Part shown: piece after piece, positions 17,560 through 25,521 of the stretch
Position numbering within the stretch: the first letter of the stretch is position 1
How the letters are laid out: each line of letters begins with the position of its first letter
From: Pseudoramibacter alactolyticus
GTDB lineage: Bacteria > Bacillota > Clostridia > Eubacteriales > Eubacteriaceae
Length of the DNA: 64,000 nt
Strand: one strand, 5' to 3'
NCBI RefSeq assembly: GCF_050908235.1
Contig: NZ_CP194340.1
Translations under genes and position numbers: made by a program
The notes under the pieces: model-generated
The model's database searches: none
Told to the model about the DNA's origin: nothing
What the model saw: the letters and a program-made list of their open reading frames with translations, nothing else

Positions 17560-18135
17560 TTATACAATCTCCGCCTTCTCAAAATGTTTCTTTAAAATCT
17601 TTCTGCCTAAAAAGGCCCTGATAAGACCGGAGATAAAAGCCAGAATAAATAAGCCGATTAACACTGTATTAGAAGCAATGGCGTTAACCGTGTCTGCATA
17701 GGCTTGTCCATAAAATTGAGCCAGTTTTGCCAGATAAGTTGCTCTGGCAACAAATATGATGCTGAAAGGGCTCATGATGCCGATTCCAAAAAATCCATAG
17801 GCCAAGGTGTACATGTTTTTTGATGAATATTTCCCAATAAATGCCAGGATTTCAGCAATAAGCCCCACGGCAATACAAACGGCCATGGGCAATATGGATG
17901 TGCTGATCATAATCAGGCTCATCAGAATGCTTAGGATGAGAAGAGCGCCCCTTTTCGGCACCTTCGTTACGTACAGGAAAAATATCGGGCCACCGATGAT
18001 TGCTGTAATGCATGGTCCAAACAATTCCGTAATGGGGCTAAAGCTCATGATCGTCATCATAACAACAATAAAGACAATAAAGATGGCCGCAAAGGCGCCT
18101 GCAAAAATATAATCTTTGGTTTTAAAGTTTTTCAT
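17560..18135 (-). CDS. MptD/Trep_Strep-family ECF S component, cluster 2
   Basis: 191-residue membrane substrate-binding protein with about six hydrophobic helices, similar in plan to the cluster 1 S protein (GPIFFLYVTKVPKRGALLIL versus CHKIPKRGAIFIYYLL). The ATG at 18133-18135 follows AGGGAGG. It is the first gene of the operon S-T-A-exporter-exporter. Intact, although its T and A partners are frameshifted in this sequence. It might then use the T and A proteins of cluster 1. Ligand unknown. Confidence 0.85.
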   Translation of the reverse strand: MKNFKTKDYIFAGAFAAIFIVFIVVMMTIMSFSPITELFGPCITAIIGGPIFFLYVTKVPKRGALLILSILMSLIMISTSILPMAVCIAVGLIAEILAFIGKYSSKNMYTLAYGFFGIGIMSPFSIIFVARATYLAKLAQFYGQAYADTVNAIASNTVLIGLFILAFISGLIRAFLGRKILKKHFEKAEIV

Positions 18136-18162
18136 ACTAAATTCCTCCCTGAAAATTAATTA

Positions 18163-18178
18163 GTTAGATTTTGCTAAC
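18163..18178. promoter_or_regulatory. candidate operator GTTAGATTTTGCTAAC of ECF cluster 2
   Basis: A 16-base inverted repeat with arms GTTAG/CTAAC, 28 bases upstream of the S-gene ATG. It matches the cluster 1 operator (4845-4860, other strand) at 13 of 16 positions. No good -35 box is seen here, which would fit a promoter needing the AraC activator. Confidence 0.6.
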
Positions 18179-18301
18179 TTTAATGGTGAAAAAATTAGCA
18201 CTTATAGATCCAGTGCCTAATTCATCAACAATATTATTATATTGCGCTGTGGGAGGATGTCCTATGACCAGATGGGTTATTTTTTGCTCCAAATAGGCAA
18301 A

Positions 18302-18807
18302 TCAGTCTTTCCTGAATTCACTCGGCGTTTTCCCGATAATCGTTTTAAAGGCTTTTGTGAATTTACTTTGATTTTCATAACCGGCTGTTTCAGAAATCTC
18401 CCCGATGCTTAAATCGGGCTTTCTGATTAGAAGCTCTGCGGCCTCCTTTATTCGGTTTTCTCTCATAAAGCTCCCGATGGCCTTTCCGGAAATATATTGA
18501 AAACAGATTTTTAAACCGGATTCAGATATGGCAAACATCCCTGCAAGTTCTTTTACATGAATCCATTCAAATGGGTGCTGCACAAGATAACCATAACAAT
18601 CTTGTGTTGCTTCTAAAATCGGTCTTGAAAAGGAACAGGGTCTTTGTGTATCTTTCCTTTCCAGCGAACTTAAAAACAGAAGTAATTCCATCACCTTGAT
18701 TAGACAGTACGGCTGCCGTATGTTTGCGTCGATCGTGTAGATTTCATTTAGAATATGATCGATTTCTTTTCTGGAGCGGATAATCAAAGAAGGCTCCCCA
18801 TCCATAC
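18302..18807 (-). pseudogene. AraC-family regulator, C-terminal half (cut by IS copy B)
   Basis: This 167-codon piece holds the AraC DNA-binding domain: two helix-turn-helix motifs (HVKELAGMFAISESGLKICF and SIGEISETAGYENQSKFTKA) and the family ending GKTPSEFRK. The upstream end is the junction with the IS at CCATAC (18802-18807). Joined to the N-terminal half at 20528-20996 by removing the IS and one target copy, it gives a continuous 322-residue protein (IANTLCMDGEPSLII across the joint). The gene is divergent in place from nothing and lies upstream of the ECF cluster 2 operon, which it probably activates. Confidence 0.9.
18802..18807. repeat. target duplication CCATAC, left side of IS copy B
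   Basis: CCATAC occurs directly before the IS (18802-18807) and directly after it (20528-20533). A duplication of 5 to 6 bases is slightly long for the IS3 family (3-5), so one base may be chance identity. Confidence 0.7.
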
Positions 18808-18864
18808 TGATATGCTCCCCCCAAGTAGGACACCGAAATATAAAACCTACTTGGGGGTATTTCT

Positions 18865-19555
18865 ATGTCCAGAAAAAGTAAGATTGATCCAGTAGAAAAA
18901 GTAAAAATTGTAGAAAGGTTATTAGCTGGCGAAGTAGGAGTGAGAGAAGCCGCGCAGAGCATTGGAGTTGACCCGGCATCCATAAGAGACTGGCGGCACC
19001 TTTATCTAAGTGAGGGGCCGACTGCCTTATCAGATCAGAAAAAAGACCGCTCGTATTCAAAAGATAAAGTTAAAAGTTGTCAACGAATATCTTGCCGAAC
19101 AAACTTCTTTGTCTGATCTGGTGGAAAAATATCATCTACGTTCACGTACCCAGATACGCTCTTGGCTAAAGGCGTATAATACTCATGGAGAGATCAAATC
19201 ACGCACAAGCGGAGGAGGCAGCTACATGAGGAAAGCCAGAAGAACCACACCAGAAGAGAGGATGGCGATTGTCCGGGATTGTCTGGCTAATGATAAGAAT
19301 TATGGGGCCATGGCTATGAAATACCAGTGCTCCTATCAACAGGTGCGAAACTGGGTTAAACGGTATGAAAAAATGGGATCTGCTGGTATAGAAGATCGTC
19401 GGGGCCGACGGACGGGTACTATGCCCAGCCGTACTCCCGAAGAGGAAATGCGAGATAAAATTGCAGAGCTGGGGCGAAAAAACCGGGATCTCCAGATGGA
19501 GAACGACCTGTTAAAAAAAGTCAGAGAGTTAGAGATGAAGGATCGCTGTCGTTAA
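18865..19555 (+). pseudogene. OrfA of IS copy B, two-base deletion
   Basis: The sequence follows the intact OrfA of copy A until SYSK; there copy B reads AAAAGATAAAG where copy A has AAAAGAACTAAAG. The loss of two bases shifts the frame, leaving an 83-residue product, and the rest (VVNEYLAEQTSLSDLVEKYH onward) is open in the next frame to 19555. The first helix-turn-helix is separated from the second, so OrfA and the OrfAB fusion are probably not made from this copy unless an internal start (19010 or the ATG of MRKARR) is used. Confidence 0.85.
19511..19520 (+). promoter_or_regulatory. probable -1 frameshift site (A7G) joining OrfA and OrfB
   Basis: TTAAAAAAAG lies near the end of orfA. A -1 slip gives an uninterrupted frame (KKSQRVRDEGSLSLTRNLYK, then YQAIRNLSGEKHYPVERL) into orfB. 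Such A6-7G slippery sites are the known way by which IS3-family elements make their OrfAB transposase. Confidence 0.65.
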
Positions 19556-19614
19556 CTCGGAATCTTTATAAATACCAGGCGATCCGGAATCTCTCGGGAG
19601 AGAAGCATTATCCA

Positions 19615-20448
19615 GTGGAACGTCTATGCAGTTATCTTCATGTTTCACGTTCCGCTTATTATCGCTGGCTGAAGAATCCAGAAAGTATAAGCGAGAAAAA
19701 GAACCAGGAGATTTTCGATAAGATCCTGAAGATCCACGAGAATCACCCAGATATGGGATACCGGAGGATCCGTGATGAACTTAACAGGAGATATGATACA
19801 GATGTTAATGACAAGCGCGTCCTTCGTTTATGCCGTAAGAACCACGTTCAGTCTGCAATTAAGTGGAAACCAAAGAGCTGTACAAAGTCAGCTAAGGATC
19901 CGGCACATATCGCCAGAAACTATCTGAACCGCAACTTTCATGCGGATGTGCCAAATGAGAAATGGCTGACCGATGTAACAGAATTCAAGTATTATGTCGG
20001 CCTCGAGGTTCATAAAGTCTATCTGAGCGCCATACTGGATTTGTACGACCGGCGGATCGTGGCCTTTCAGATCAGTAATCACAATGATAATCCGCTTGTG
20101 ATGAATACCTTTGATGAAGCTGTACGCCTGGAGCCGGACGCACATCCCCTGTTCCATTCAGATCGGGGATTCCAATACACCAGTAAGCAGTTCACGACAA
20201 GACTGAAGAATCACCATATGAAGCAGAGCATGTCCCGAGTAGCTCATTGTATCGACAACGGGCCGATGGAAGGCTTTTGGGGTATTCTAAAGCGCGAAAA
20301 GTATTATGGAAGACGTTTTACTTCAAGGGAAGCTCTTGTAGAGATGATTACAGAATATATCCATTACTACAACAGCGAACGGATTCAGAGAAATCTTCAT
20401 CGGATGACTCCAATGGAATTTCATGTAGCCTACAAGACTGCAGCATAA
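19615..20448 (+). CDS. IS3-family OrfB transposase (DDE integrase core), intact
   Basis: 277 residues from the GTG at 19615, although the natural product is probably an OrfAB fusion by frameshift at 19511-19520. The integrase core shows the three catalytic residues: D in NEKWLTDVTEF, D in HSDRGFQYTS and E in NGPMEGFWGILKREKYY. An HTH_21-type start (YLHVSRSAYYRWL) is present. The gene is intact, in contrast to copy A. The inverted repeat GTCAGCTGA...TCAGTTGAC behind the stop (about 20456-20480) is a likely terminator. Confidence 0.9.
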   Translation: MERLCSYLHVSRSAYYRWLKNPESISEKKNQEIFDKILKIHENHPDMGYRRIRDELNRRYDTDVNDKRVLRLCRKNHVQSAIKWKPKSCTKSAKDPAHIARNYLNRNFHADVPNEKWLTDVTEFKYYVGLEVHKVYLSAILDLYDRRIVAFQISNHNDNPLVMNTFDEAVRLEPDAHPLFHSDRGFQYTSKQFTTRLKNHHMKQSMSRVAHCIDNGPMEGFWGILKREKYYGRRFTSREALVEMITEYIHYYNSERIQRNLHRMTPMEFHVAYKTAA

Positions 20449-20527
20449 AGAATACCGTCAGCTGATTTCTCAACTGACGGTATTTAGTCACTTATTATTT
20501 TTTACTGTCCTCTTGACGGGTAGCACA

Positions 20528-20996
20528 CCATACACAATGTATTTGCAATCCGGCCCAGTTTAATCTCATTGTGATGAAAAACAGCGTCAAAAAAAGTCTG
20601 GGCCGGCAACATGTCAATAAAAATTGTGATACCAACATATCTTTTTAACGGGATGCGTGAATAGGCAATTACTTCTTTCCCCAGATCCGTAACACTTACA
20701 TCTCCCTTACCAATGAAATAACTGTCCCCTTTTTTTAACATGATTTCATAACAGCCATCTATACAATAATCGATCTGCAAAATCCCATTCCGCGCGGGGA
20801 TTTCTTGATAAGATGAATTCATATTAAGATCGTTGAAACTCAGCTGAATCCCCTGCGATAAATCATAACATCGCATTTCACCAGCACCCGTTTTATTTTT
20901 CAGTCTATATATCTTGCAGTTCTCATCAATTTTCACTTCCGAAAAATGATAATTTTCATAGGCTTTATCGATTGCACTTTTATCTTTTTTGCGCAC
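20528..20996 (-). pseudogene. AraC-family regulator, N-terminal half (cut by IS copy B)
   Basis: N-terminal sensor half of the regulator whose DNA-binding half lies at 18302-18807. I take the GTG at 20994-20996 (after GAAGGTG) as start; with it the restored gene is exactly 323 codons including stop. The ATG 18 bases upstream is an alternative. The half contains the beta-rich domain (ILQIDYCIDGCYEIMLKKGD, SYFIGKGDVSVTDLG). The frame now ends inside the IS as MVCYPSRGQ. Loss of this regulator may silence ECF cluster 2. Confidence 0.9.
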
Positions 20997-21014
20997 AAAA
21001 TCACCTTCTTTCAT

Positions 21015-21400
21015 TTTAACTCAGTTATTGTGTAGATTTTCGCCCGAAAAATGCCATCTTAACAAATATCAAAATCCGCATAATTTTACCTTTCGTATTG
21101 GTCAAACAAAGACAGAATATATCCTCGTTGTAAAGTTCCTTGTCAAATGCTGGTTTTGATTTCTCAGTTCATGAGAATCGTTAAATATTCAAATTCTACA
21201 TTCTGAATCTCAATATGCTACTAATCGCGTATCCGGTTTTTGCAAATAGCACCACAATAGACAGAGCACAATAGCATTCGCAAAAGTTGAATCGCCGGAA
21301 ATACGTTGAGGTTCATATGGAGTGATTGCGGCCAAACAAATTTTCTCACGAATCCTTTCTATTCGTCATCCTTAGCTAATGTGGATCTACACTAAAAAAG
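21015..21400. other. intergenic stretch without recognisable gene
   Basis: Upstream region of the AraC gene. It is AT-rich and has no convincing frame on either strand. A promoter for the AraC gene is expected here, but I cannot pick one with confidence. Confidence 0.4.
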
Positions 21401-21925
21401 TGGGCCAAAAATAAAACTTGCCACATTAATCAAAACAAAAAATGGCGATACCATGTTAGCCAAGCAAATCAAAAATTTGCAGAAGCGAAATGCACAGCTT
21501 GAAGAGGAAAATCTTATCTTAAAAAAGCGATTGTCCTATTCACGCCACACGCAGACAACGATTAGAGGCTGCACATAAGCTCTGCTTTAGGTATTCTATC
21601 AAAACCCTTTGCAGAGTCTTAAATATTAACCGCAGCACATATTACGAGTACTTTTCAGATATCTCTGCTCCTCGTATCAAAGAAAATCAAGAGATTGCAA
21701 AAAGATTCTGAAAATATATTCTGACAAGAGGCTATCCTTTTGATAATGCCTGCCGTGAATCTTTCTTTAAATACCTGAAATGGGATTATTAACACCAAAT
21801 GAAAAAGAAAGAACTTACTGGGAAAATTTATGCTAAAACTCTCAGTCAATTTTATTCAAATTCGTCAAATTCGTGTCTATTTACTTAACTATAGTCCAAT
21901 GTCGAAACCTTTAAACCAAATTTTT
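21400..21925 (+). pseudogene. heavily decayed IS3-family transposase
   Basis: Across several frames the plus strand shows an OrfA tail (LQKRNAQLEEENLILKK), the OrfB start (AHKLCFRYSIKTLCRVLNIN and RSTYYEYFSD), a jump over the catalytic core, and the C terminus (DNACRESFFKYLKWDY). Many stops, frameshifts and a large internal deletion. It is not related closely to copies A and B. Confidence 0.65.
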
Positions 21926-22075
21926 CTTATATTCCTTGATTTGTGCATAAGTCGCTTTGCTTTCACCCCTTGTCAAATCAAGCTCATCCAGCTTAATTTC
22001 AACATCTATATGCTTATCGACATCAAATTTGGACAATAATGCTATCGTCTCCACATGGCTGGGAGTACGGCATTG
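21911..22075 (-). pseudogene. C-terminal shred of an RlmD/RumA-like RNA methyltransferase
   Basis: The minus strand reads SHVETIALLSKFDVDKHIDV then EIKLDELDLTRGESKATYAQ and IKEYKKN before a TAA at 21911. HVET is the end of the RumA-type methyltransferase domain and the rest is a C-terminal extension often found attached to it in Firmicutes. No upstream part is left. Confidence 0.5.
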
Positions 22076-22202
22076 ATAAGTTTCAAAAATCAGATCATGA
22101 GAACTTGTTCAGAGATATTTTTGAACCAAAAATTGCTTACGCGTCGACTTGTTTCCATGAACTTCTGAGTACTGTCTCTGATGCAAACCGGAAGTTAGCA
22201 TT

Positions 22203-22955
22203 CTAAAAAATCAAGGATATATCACCGTGCAGCGAAATCCTGATAATTCCAATAATGATAAGATGTGCCGGATAATATATATAGAAGAACCACTTCATAC
22301 CCTTCCAATTTCCGCGCTGTCCGCTGTACATCGACAAGATTGGAATGGAGAGGAAAGTGAATATCTGCAGCAATCCATATGGCTTATTGAGAAATATAAA
22401 ATAAACAGCAGCATATATGGCAGACCAAATTACGATATCCAATGCCTGCTTTTTAAAGTTATCACGGTGTAAATAAATAAAAAACGAAGCCATTACAGCT
22501 ATGCTTGACCAGTCCGAAGGAAAAGACACAAGACATATTCCGATTATCGACATCCATTTCACTCCGTTATTTATCTTCTCATTACTACATATCACCATGA
22601 GCACAACGGCCCATGCCAATGACCACATAACGCTCGTTTGATTAAAAACACCAGTCGAAAAAGGAATCATAGGAATGCCGAATGCAAAATCATAAGCAAA
22701 GTGAGATATCACCGCAAAAACAAAGAGCCTTGAAATGTACTTTTTTATGTTATGCGTATAGTGATATCCCTCAGCGATAAAGAACCACATGATCGGTGCA
22801 GTCAGTCTGCCGATAATGTGTAGGCAATATACATACCAAGCGGTATTGAGTCCGGGAAAAAATGCCCACGTCAAATGATCTATTGTCATTGCCATAATGG
22901 CAATAAACTTTATTTGATTTGAATTTAAACTTACAGACTTCTTTATCTCTTCCAT
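22203..22955 (-). CDS. TraX-family membrane protein
   Basis: About 250 residues with seven or more hydrophobic helices; the family signature is at the start (NQIKFIAIMAMTIDHLTWAF and IIGRLTAPIMWFFIAEGYHY). In F plasmids TraX acetylates pilin; chromosomal Firmicute members have no proven function. I use the ATG at 22953-22955 (MEEIKKS) after GGAGATTGG. The sequence TTTGAATTTTTGGAGA directly upstream matches the linker motif found before several genes of this array. Confidence 0.85.
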   Translation of the reverse strand: MEEIKKSVSLNSNQIKFIAIMAMTIDHLTWAFFPGLNTAWYVYCLHIIGRLTAPIMWFFIAEGYHYTHNIKKYISRLFVFAVISHFAYDFAFGIPMIPFSTGVFNQTSVMWSLAWAVVLMVICSNEKINNGVKWMSIIGICLVSFPSDWSSIAVMASFFIYLHRDNFKKQALDIVIWSAIYAAVYFIFLNKPYGLLQIFTFLSIPILSMYSGQRGNWKGMKWFFYIYYPAHLIIIGIIRISLHGDISLIF

Positions 22956-22960
22956 TCCAA

Positions 22961-22980
22961 TCTCCAAAAATTCAAATTTA
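22961..22980 (-). repeat. array linker motif before traX-like gene
   Basis: Minus strand TAAATTTGAATTTTTGGAGA. One of eight related linkers (consensus about TTTGAATTTGTAGAGG) in 22-35 kb; its GGAGA also acts as ribosome site. Confidence 0.5.
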
Positions 22981-23003
22981 TATACACACGTCCACTACCG
23001 ATC

Positions 23004-23375
23004 TTATCCAATCAACGACGAACATTTTCCGCATCCCGAACAGCCGTTGCAGGCACTCCTCCATACCCCATTGCTGACAATGTTCCCCAAAATAGGGTTG
23101 ATATCATCTTTCTCCCGACATTGGATAACCCCAGTCAGCCATGAGCCTGAAATCAATTGGTTTTCCCTGAGAACTCAGCCCGGATTTATATATGCCTGCT
23201 AATTTTGAATACCACCTTCCAATTGATAGAGTTTTCCATCTTTTACGAATCGTCTGCCCGCACCGCGAAATACAAAACTCACGTTGTAAGCCACATATTC
23301 ATCCTTAAGTGATTTTACCCACTCATAATGACAAGGGCAGGCTCCATCATAATTCTCTCCATTATATTATGCAAT
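23004..23375 (-). pseudogene. C-terminal remnant of a DUF5131 (Gp37/Gp68-like) protein
   Basis: The minus strand reads NYDGACPCHYEWVKSLKDE, FVFRGAGRRFVKDGKLYQL and, after stops and frameshifts, ACNGCSGCGKCSSLIG to a TAA at 23004. HYEWV...FVKDGK is the familiar C-terminal pattern of DUF5131 radical-SAM-like proteins, and the Cys-rich end fits clostridial members. The N-terminal part is gone. Confidence 0.5.
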
Positions 23376-23404
23376 AAGGATCACTTCGCTTTATGATTGA
23401 ATTT

Positions 23405-23941
23405 CTAATTGTTCAGAGAGTACATCCGCATGTACTGCCTCACATCGGCTCCGACTTCAAGATATCGAAGCAAAATTTGAGCGCATGCCCGGCTGTCACT
23501 TGCCGCCTGATGGTGGGCAAGGTTTATACCGTAATAATCGCAGAGCACATTCAGCTTATGACTCATTCCGGGAATGATGCGCCTTCCCATTTGCACGGTA
23601 CATAGATAACGTACGTGCGGTTTCCACTCTATCCGATAATCTCTCAGGCATCTTTTCAAAACGCCCATGTCGAATACCGCATTGTGCGCCACAAGCAGTC
23701 CGCTTGACAGCATGGGGGCGATCGTTTTCCATAGTTCCGGAAAGGTCGGCGCATTCCATACCGCATCTTCACAGATTCCGGTAAGTCGTGTGTTGAAATA
23801 ATCAAAATAGGTTTCGGGATTAACCAGGGAATAGAACTCGTCTGTGATCTTTCCATCTTCAATAACGGTGATCCCGATGGCGCTCATCCTGCGGTTTTCC
23901 CGGTTCGGCGTTTCAACGTCAAACACAACAAATCGTGTCAT
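23405..23941 (-). CDS. DEDDh 3'-5' exonuclease (DnaQ-like)
   Basis: 178-residue exonuclease. Exo I motif FVVFDVETPN (D, E), Exo II with LLVAHNAVFDMGVL (D) and Exo III HHQAASDSRACAQIL (H, D) are all present, the set that binds two metal ions. It is a stand-alone domain, so it may trim DNA or RNA in repair rather than be a polymerase subunit. It lies 12 bases after the stop of the EVE-like gene; GGAGG(TTCGGCA) precedes the ATG. Confidence 0.87.
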   Translation of the reverse strand: MTRFVVFDVETPNRENRRMSAIGITVIEDGKITDEFYSLVNPETYFDYFNTRLTGICEDAVWNAPTFPELWKTIAPMLSSGLLVAHNAVFDMGVLKRCLRDYRIEWKPHVRYLCTVQMGRRIIPGMSHKLNVLCDYYGINLAHHQAASDSRACAQILLRYLEVGADVRQYMRMYSLNN

Positions 23942-23953
23942 TGCCGAACCTCC

Positions 23954-24300
23954 TCATTTTTTCAATGCCTCACTTAAAGAGCGCGGTATCTCTCTCGGCC
24001 TTCTGATTGCAAAAATGCCGTATTCATCCTTAAGTCTCTCAAACGAGAAAGCTGCAGGCTGATACGTTTTCTGAAGTGCTATCCGCATTAACGCGGTGAT
24101 CGTCAGACTGCCATCACGATAGTCATACGGAATATCCGTCTCTGTGACCTTGCACTTATAGAGAATTGCCGAAACCGGTGCTGCCGCATACAGGAACACC
24201 ACGTCTCCGGCTTTTATTCCCCGTCCCTGTTTACAGTCAATCACGTTTGTTTTATCAAAGGCATGCTCAATATCATAGTATTTTGGATTTGCCGGAACGA
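23954..24300 (-). pseudogene. EVE/PUA-like domain protein, start damaged
   Basis: A PUA-fold-like frame: IVPANPKYYDIEHAF, IKAGDVVFLYAAAPVSAILY then KCKVTETDIPYD and a C-terminal FSFERLKDEYGIFAIRRPRE. The usual start would be like M-K-x-W-IVPANPKYYD, but the Trp codon is TGA here and no good start precedes it. The internal ATG at 24242-24244 (MIDCKQGRG) would lose the first strand. Possible 5-methyl-base reader by analogy with EVE domains. Confidence in the family is moderate. Confidence 0.5.
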
Positions 24301-24319
24301 TTCACTCTTTTACAGGCCG

Positions 24320-25000
24320 GAATGACCTGCTTTATTTTTTTAGATGCCGTTACAGCATGGCTTTCATCGATCCGTCGGCAGATTTCTTCCAATGGCACCG
24401 TATCATCAAGCAGGATCGAGCTGCGGCTGATATGATATCCATATTGCAGCGGTTTTTTGCGACATCTATGATCTCTGCCGGGTCAGTAATTCCGGGAAAT
24501 TATCGGAGAGATAAAACATGTCGTCTGCACCCCAGCATCATAAAATATTTTCATGCGGCAAGACGTCTCTCAATACTGACTCCATGATCCATCGCCTTAC
24601 AAAAGTCCCCATCCAGCGTGTTGATTGACCAGCTCACGCGGGCATTCGGAAATGTTTTGATCAGGTCGATATCGCGCAACACGAGATCAGACCGTATCGC
24701 GATGCTGACGCTGATGCCGCTGCCCTGCAGTTGTTCCAGCAGCGCCCGTGTTCTTCCGTATTTTTTTTCATACGGTTAATAAGGACCGGTCACAGAACCG
24801 ATGAAGGCTTCCTTGCCTGCGTACTTCTGCGGATTCTCGATCTCCGGCCAGTATTTTACTACGTCCACAAAACTGACCCACGGCTCCGGATGATTGGTAA
24901 AGCGCTTCATAAAACTAACATAGCAATACTTGCAGCCGTGAGCGCAGCCAATATACGGATTGACCGAGAAATCCGCCGCCGGCAGATTGAATTTCGTCAT
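24320..25000 (-). pseudogene. SPL/Rv2578c-like radical SAM protein, broken
   Basis: The first part is intact: NPYIGCAHGCKYCYVSFMKR carries the CxxxCxxC cluster motif, followed by GKEAFIGSVTGPY and a TAA (24776-24778) where the family has GSVTDPYNPYE. The same frame continues PYEKKYGRTRALLEQLQGSG, ISVSIAIRSDLVLRDIDLIK, FPNARVSWSINTLD, then shifts near 24545 (MKIFYDAGVQTTCFISPI) and shifts again. One stop and at least two frameshifts. Radical SAM function is lost. Confidence 0.75.
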
Positions 25001-25050
25001 GACACTTTTGACTTCAATTTCTTTAATAGGTATCGCAGATGTTCCTCCCG

Positions 25051-25521
25051 CTATAGCTTGTAATAATCCCGCATCGACTGAAACCCGATACTTTCATAAA
25101 GAGCTTTTGCCACATCGGAACTTTCAAGATATATCTTTCCCGTCTTTCTTATTTTTGCGTCCGCGATCAGGTATTCTATGATCTTTTTGCCGACTCCGCT
25201 GCCCCTTACTTCCGGAACAGTATAGATATTCATCAGATAACCGCAGGTGCCCGTCAGGTTGTCCGGTGACGGCATCTCCGTCTGATAGCAAATACCACCA
25301 CAGCCGATGACACTGCCATTCTCATCGTACGCAAAGCATGGCGTGTGTGTTTCACTCTTCAAATGTTTCTTGTAATATTCAATATTCTGGGATCTGATGA
25401 CATCCCAGTCTACATTCTCATAGTCGGAAAATACTTCTTCAAGAACCCTCATCCGCCATTCCATCAAAAGCGGAAGATCGAATATTCCGGCATTTCTGAT
25501 TTTCACACTCATTCCCGTCAC
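25051..25521 (-). CDS. GNAT-family N-acetyltransferase
   Basis: 156 residues, acetyl-CoA site YTVPEVRGSGVGKKIIEYLI (RGxGxG), C-terminal LESSDVAKALYESIGFQSM. The gene overlaps the end of the adenylation enzyme gene by 4 bases (ATGA) and is thus coupled to it; MSVKIRNAG at codon 4 is an alternative start. It could acylate the product of the adenylating enzyme, but nothing in the sequence proves it. Confidence 0.85.
   Translation of the reverse strand: MTGMSVKIRNAGIFDLPLLMEWRMRVLEEVFSDYENVDWDVIRSQNIEYYKKHLKSETHTPCFAYDENGSVIGCGGICYQTEMPSPDNLTGTCGYLMNIYTVPEVRGSGVGKKIIEYLIADAKIRKTGKIYLESSDVAKALYESIGFQSMRDYYKL

Larger units (their letters stand above)
18808..20527 (+). mobile_element. IS3-family (IS150-like) insertion sequence, copy B, full length
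   Basis: A 1720-base element with ends TGATATGCTCC... and ...GGGTAGCACA, inserted in the AraC regulator of ECF cluster 2 and flanked by CCATAC on both sides. It encodes orfA and orfB. Compared with copy A it has the complete orfB, but it lacks two bases in orfA (at 19064/19065). Its insertion is recent, since the target duplication is still perfect. Confidence 0.92.

Noticed and set aside
10347..20527. ECF cluster 2 as a composite transposon between the two IS copies
   Set aside because: Copy B has its own perfect target duplication inside the AraC gene, and the outer flanks of the pair show no common duplication. The insertions are independent.
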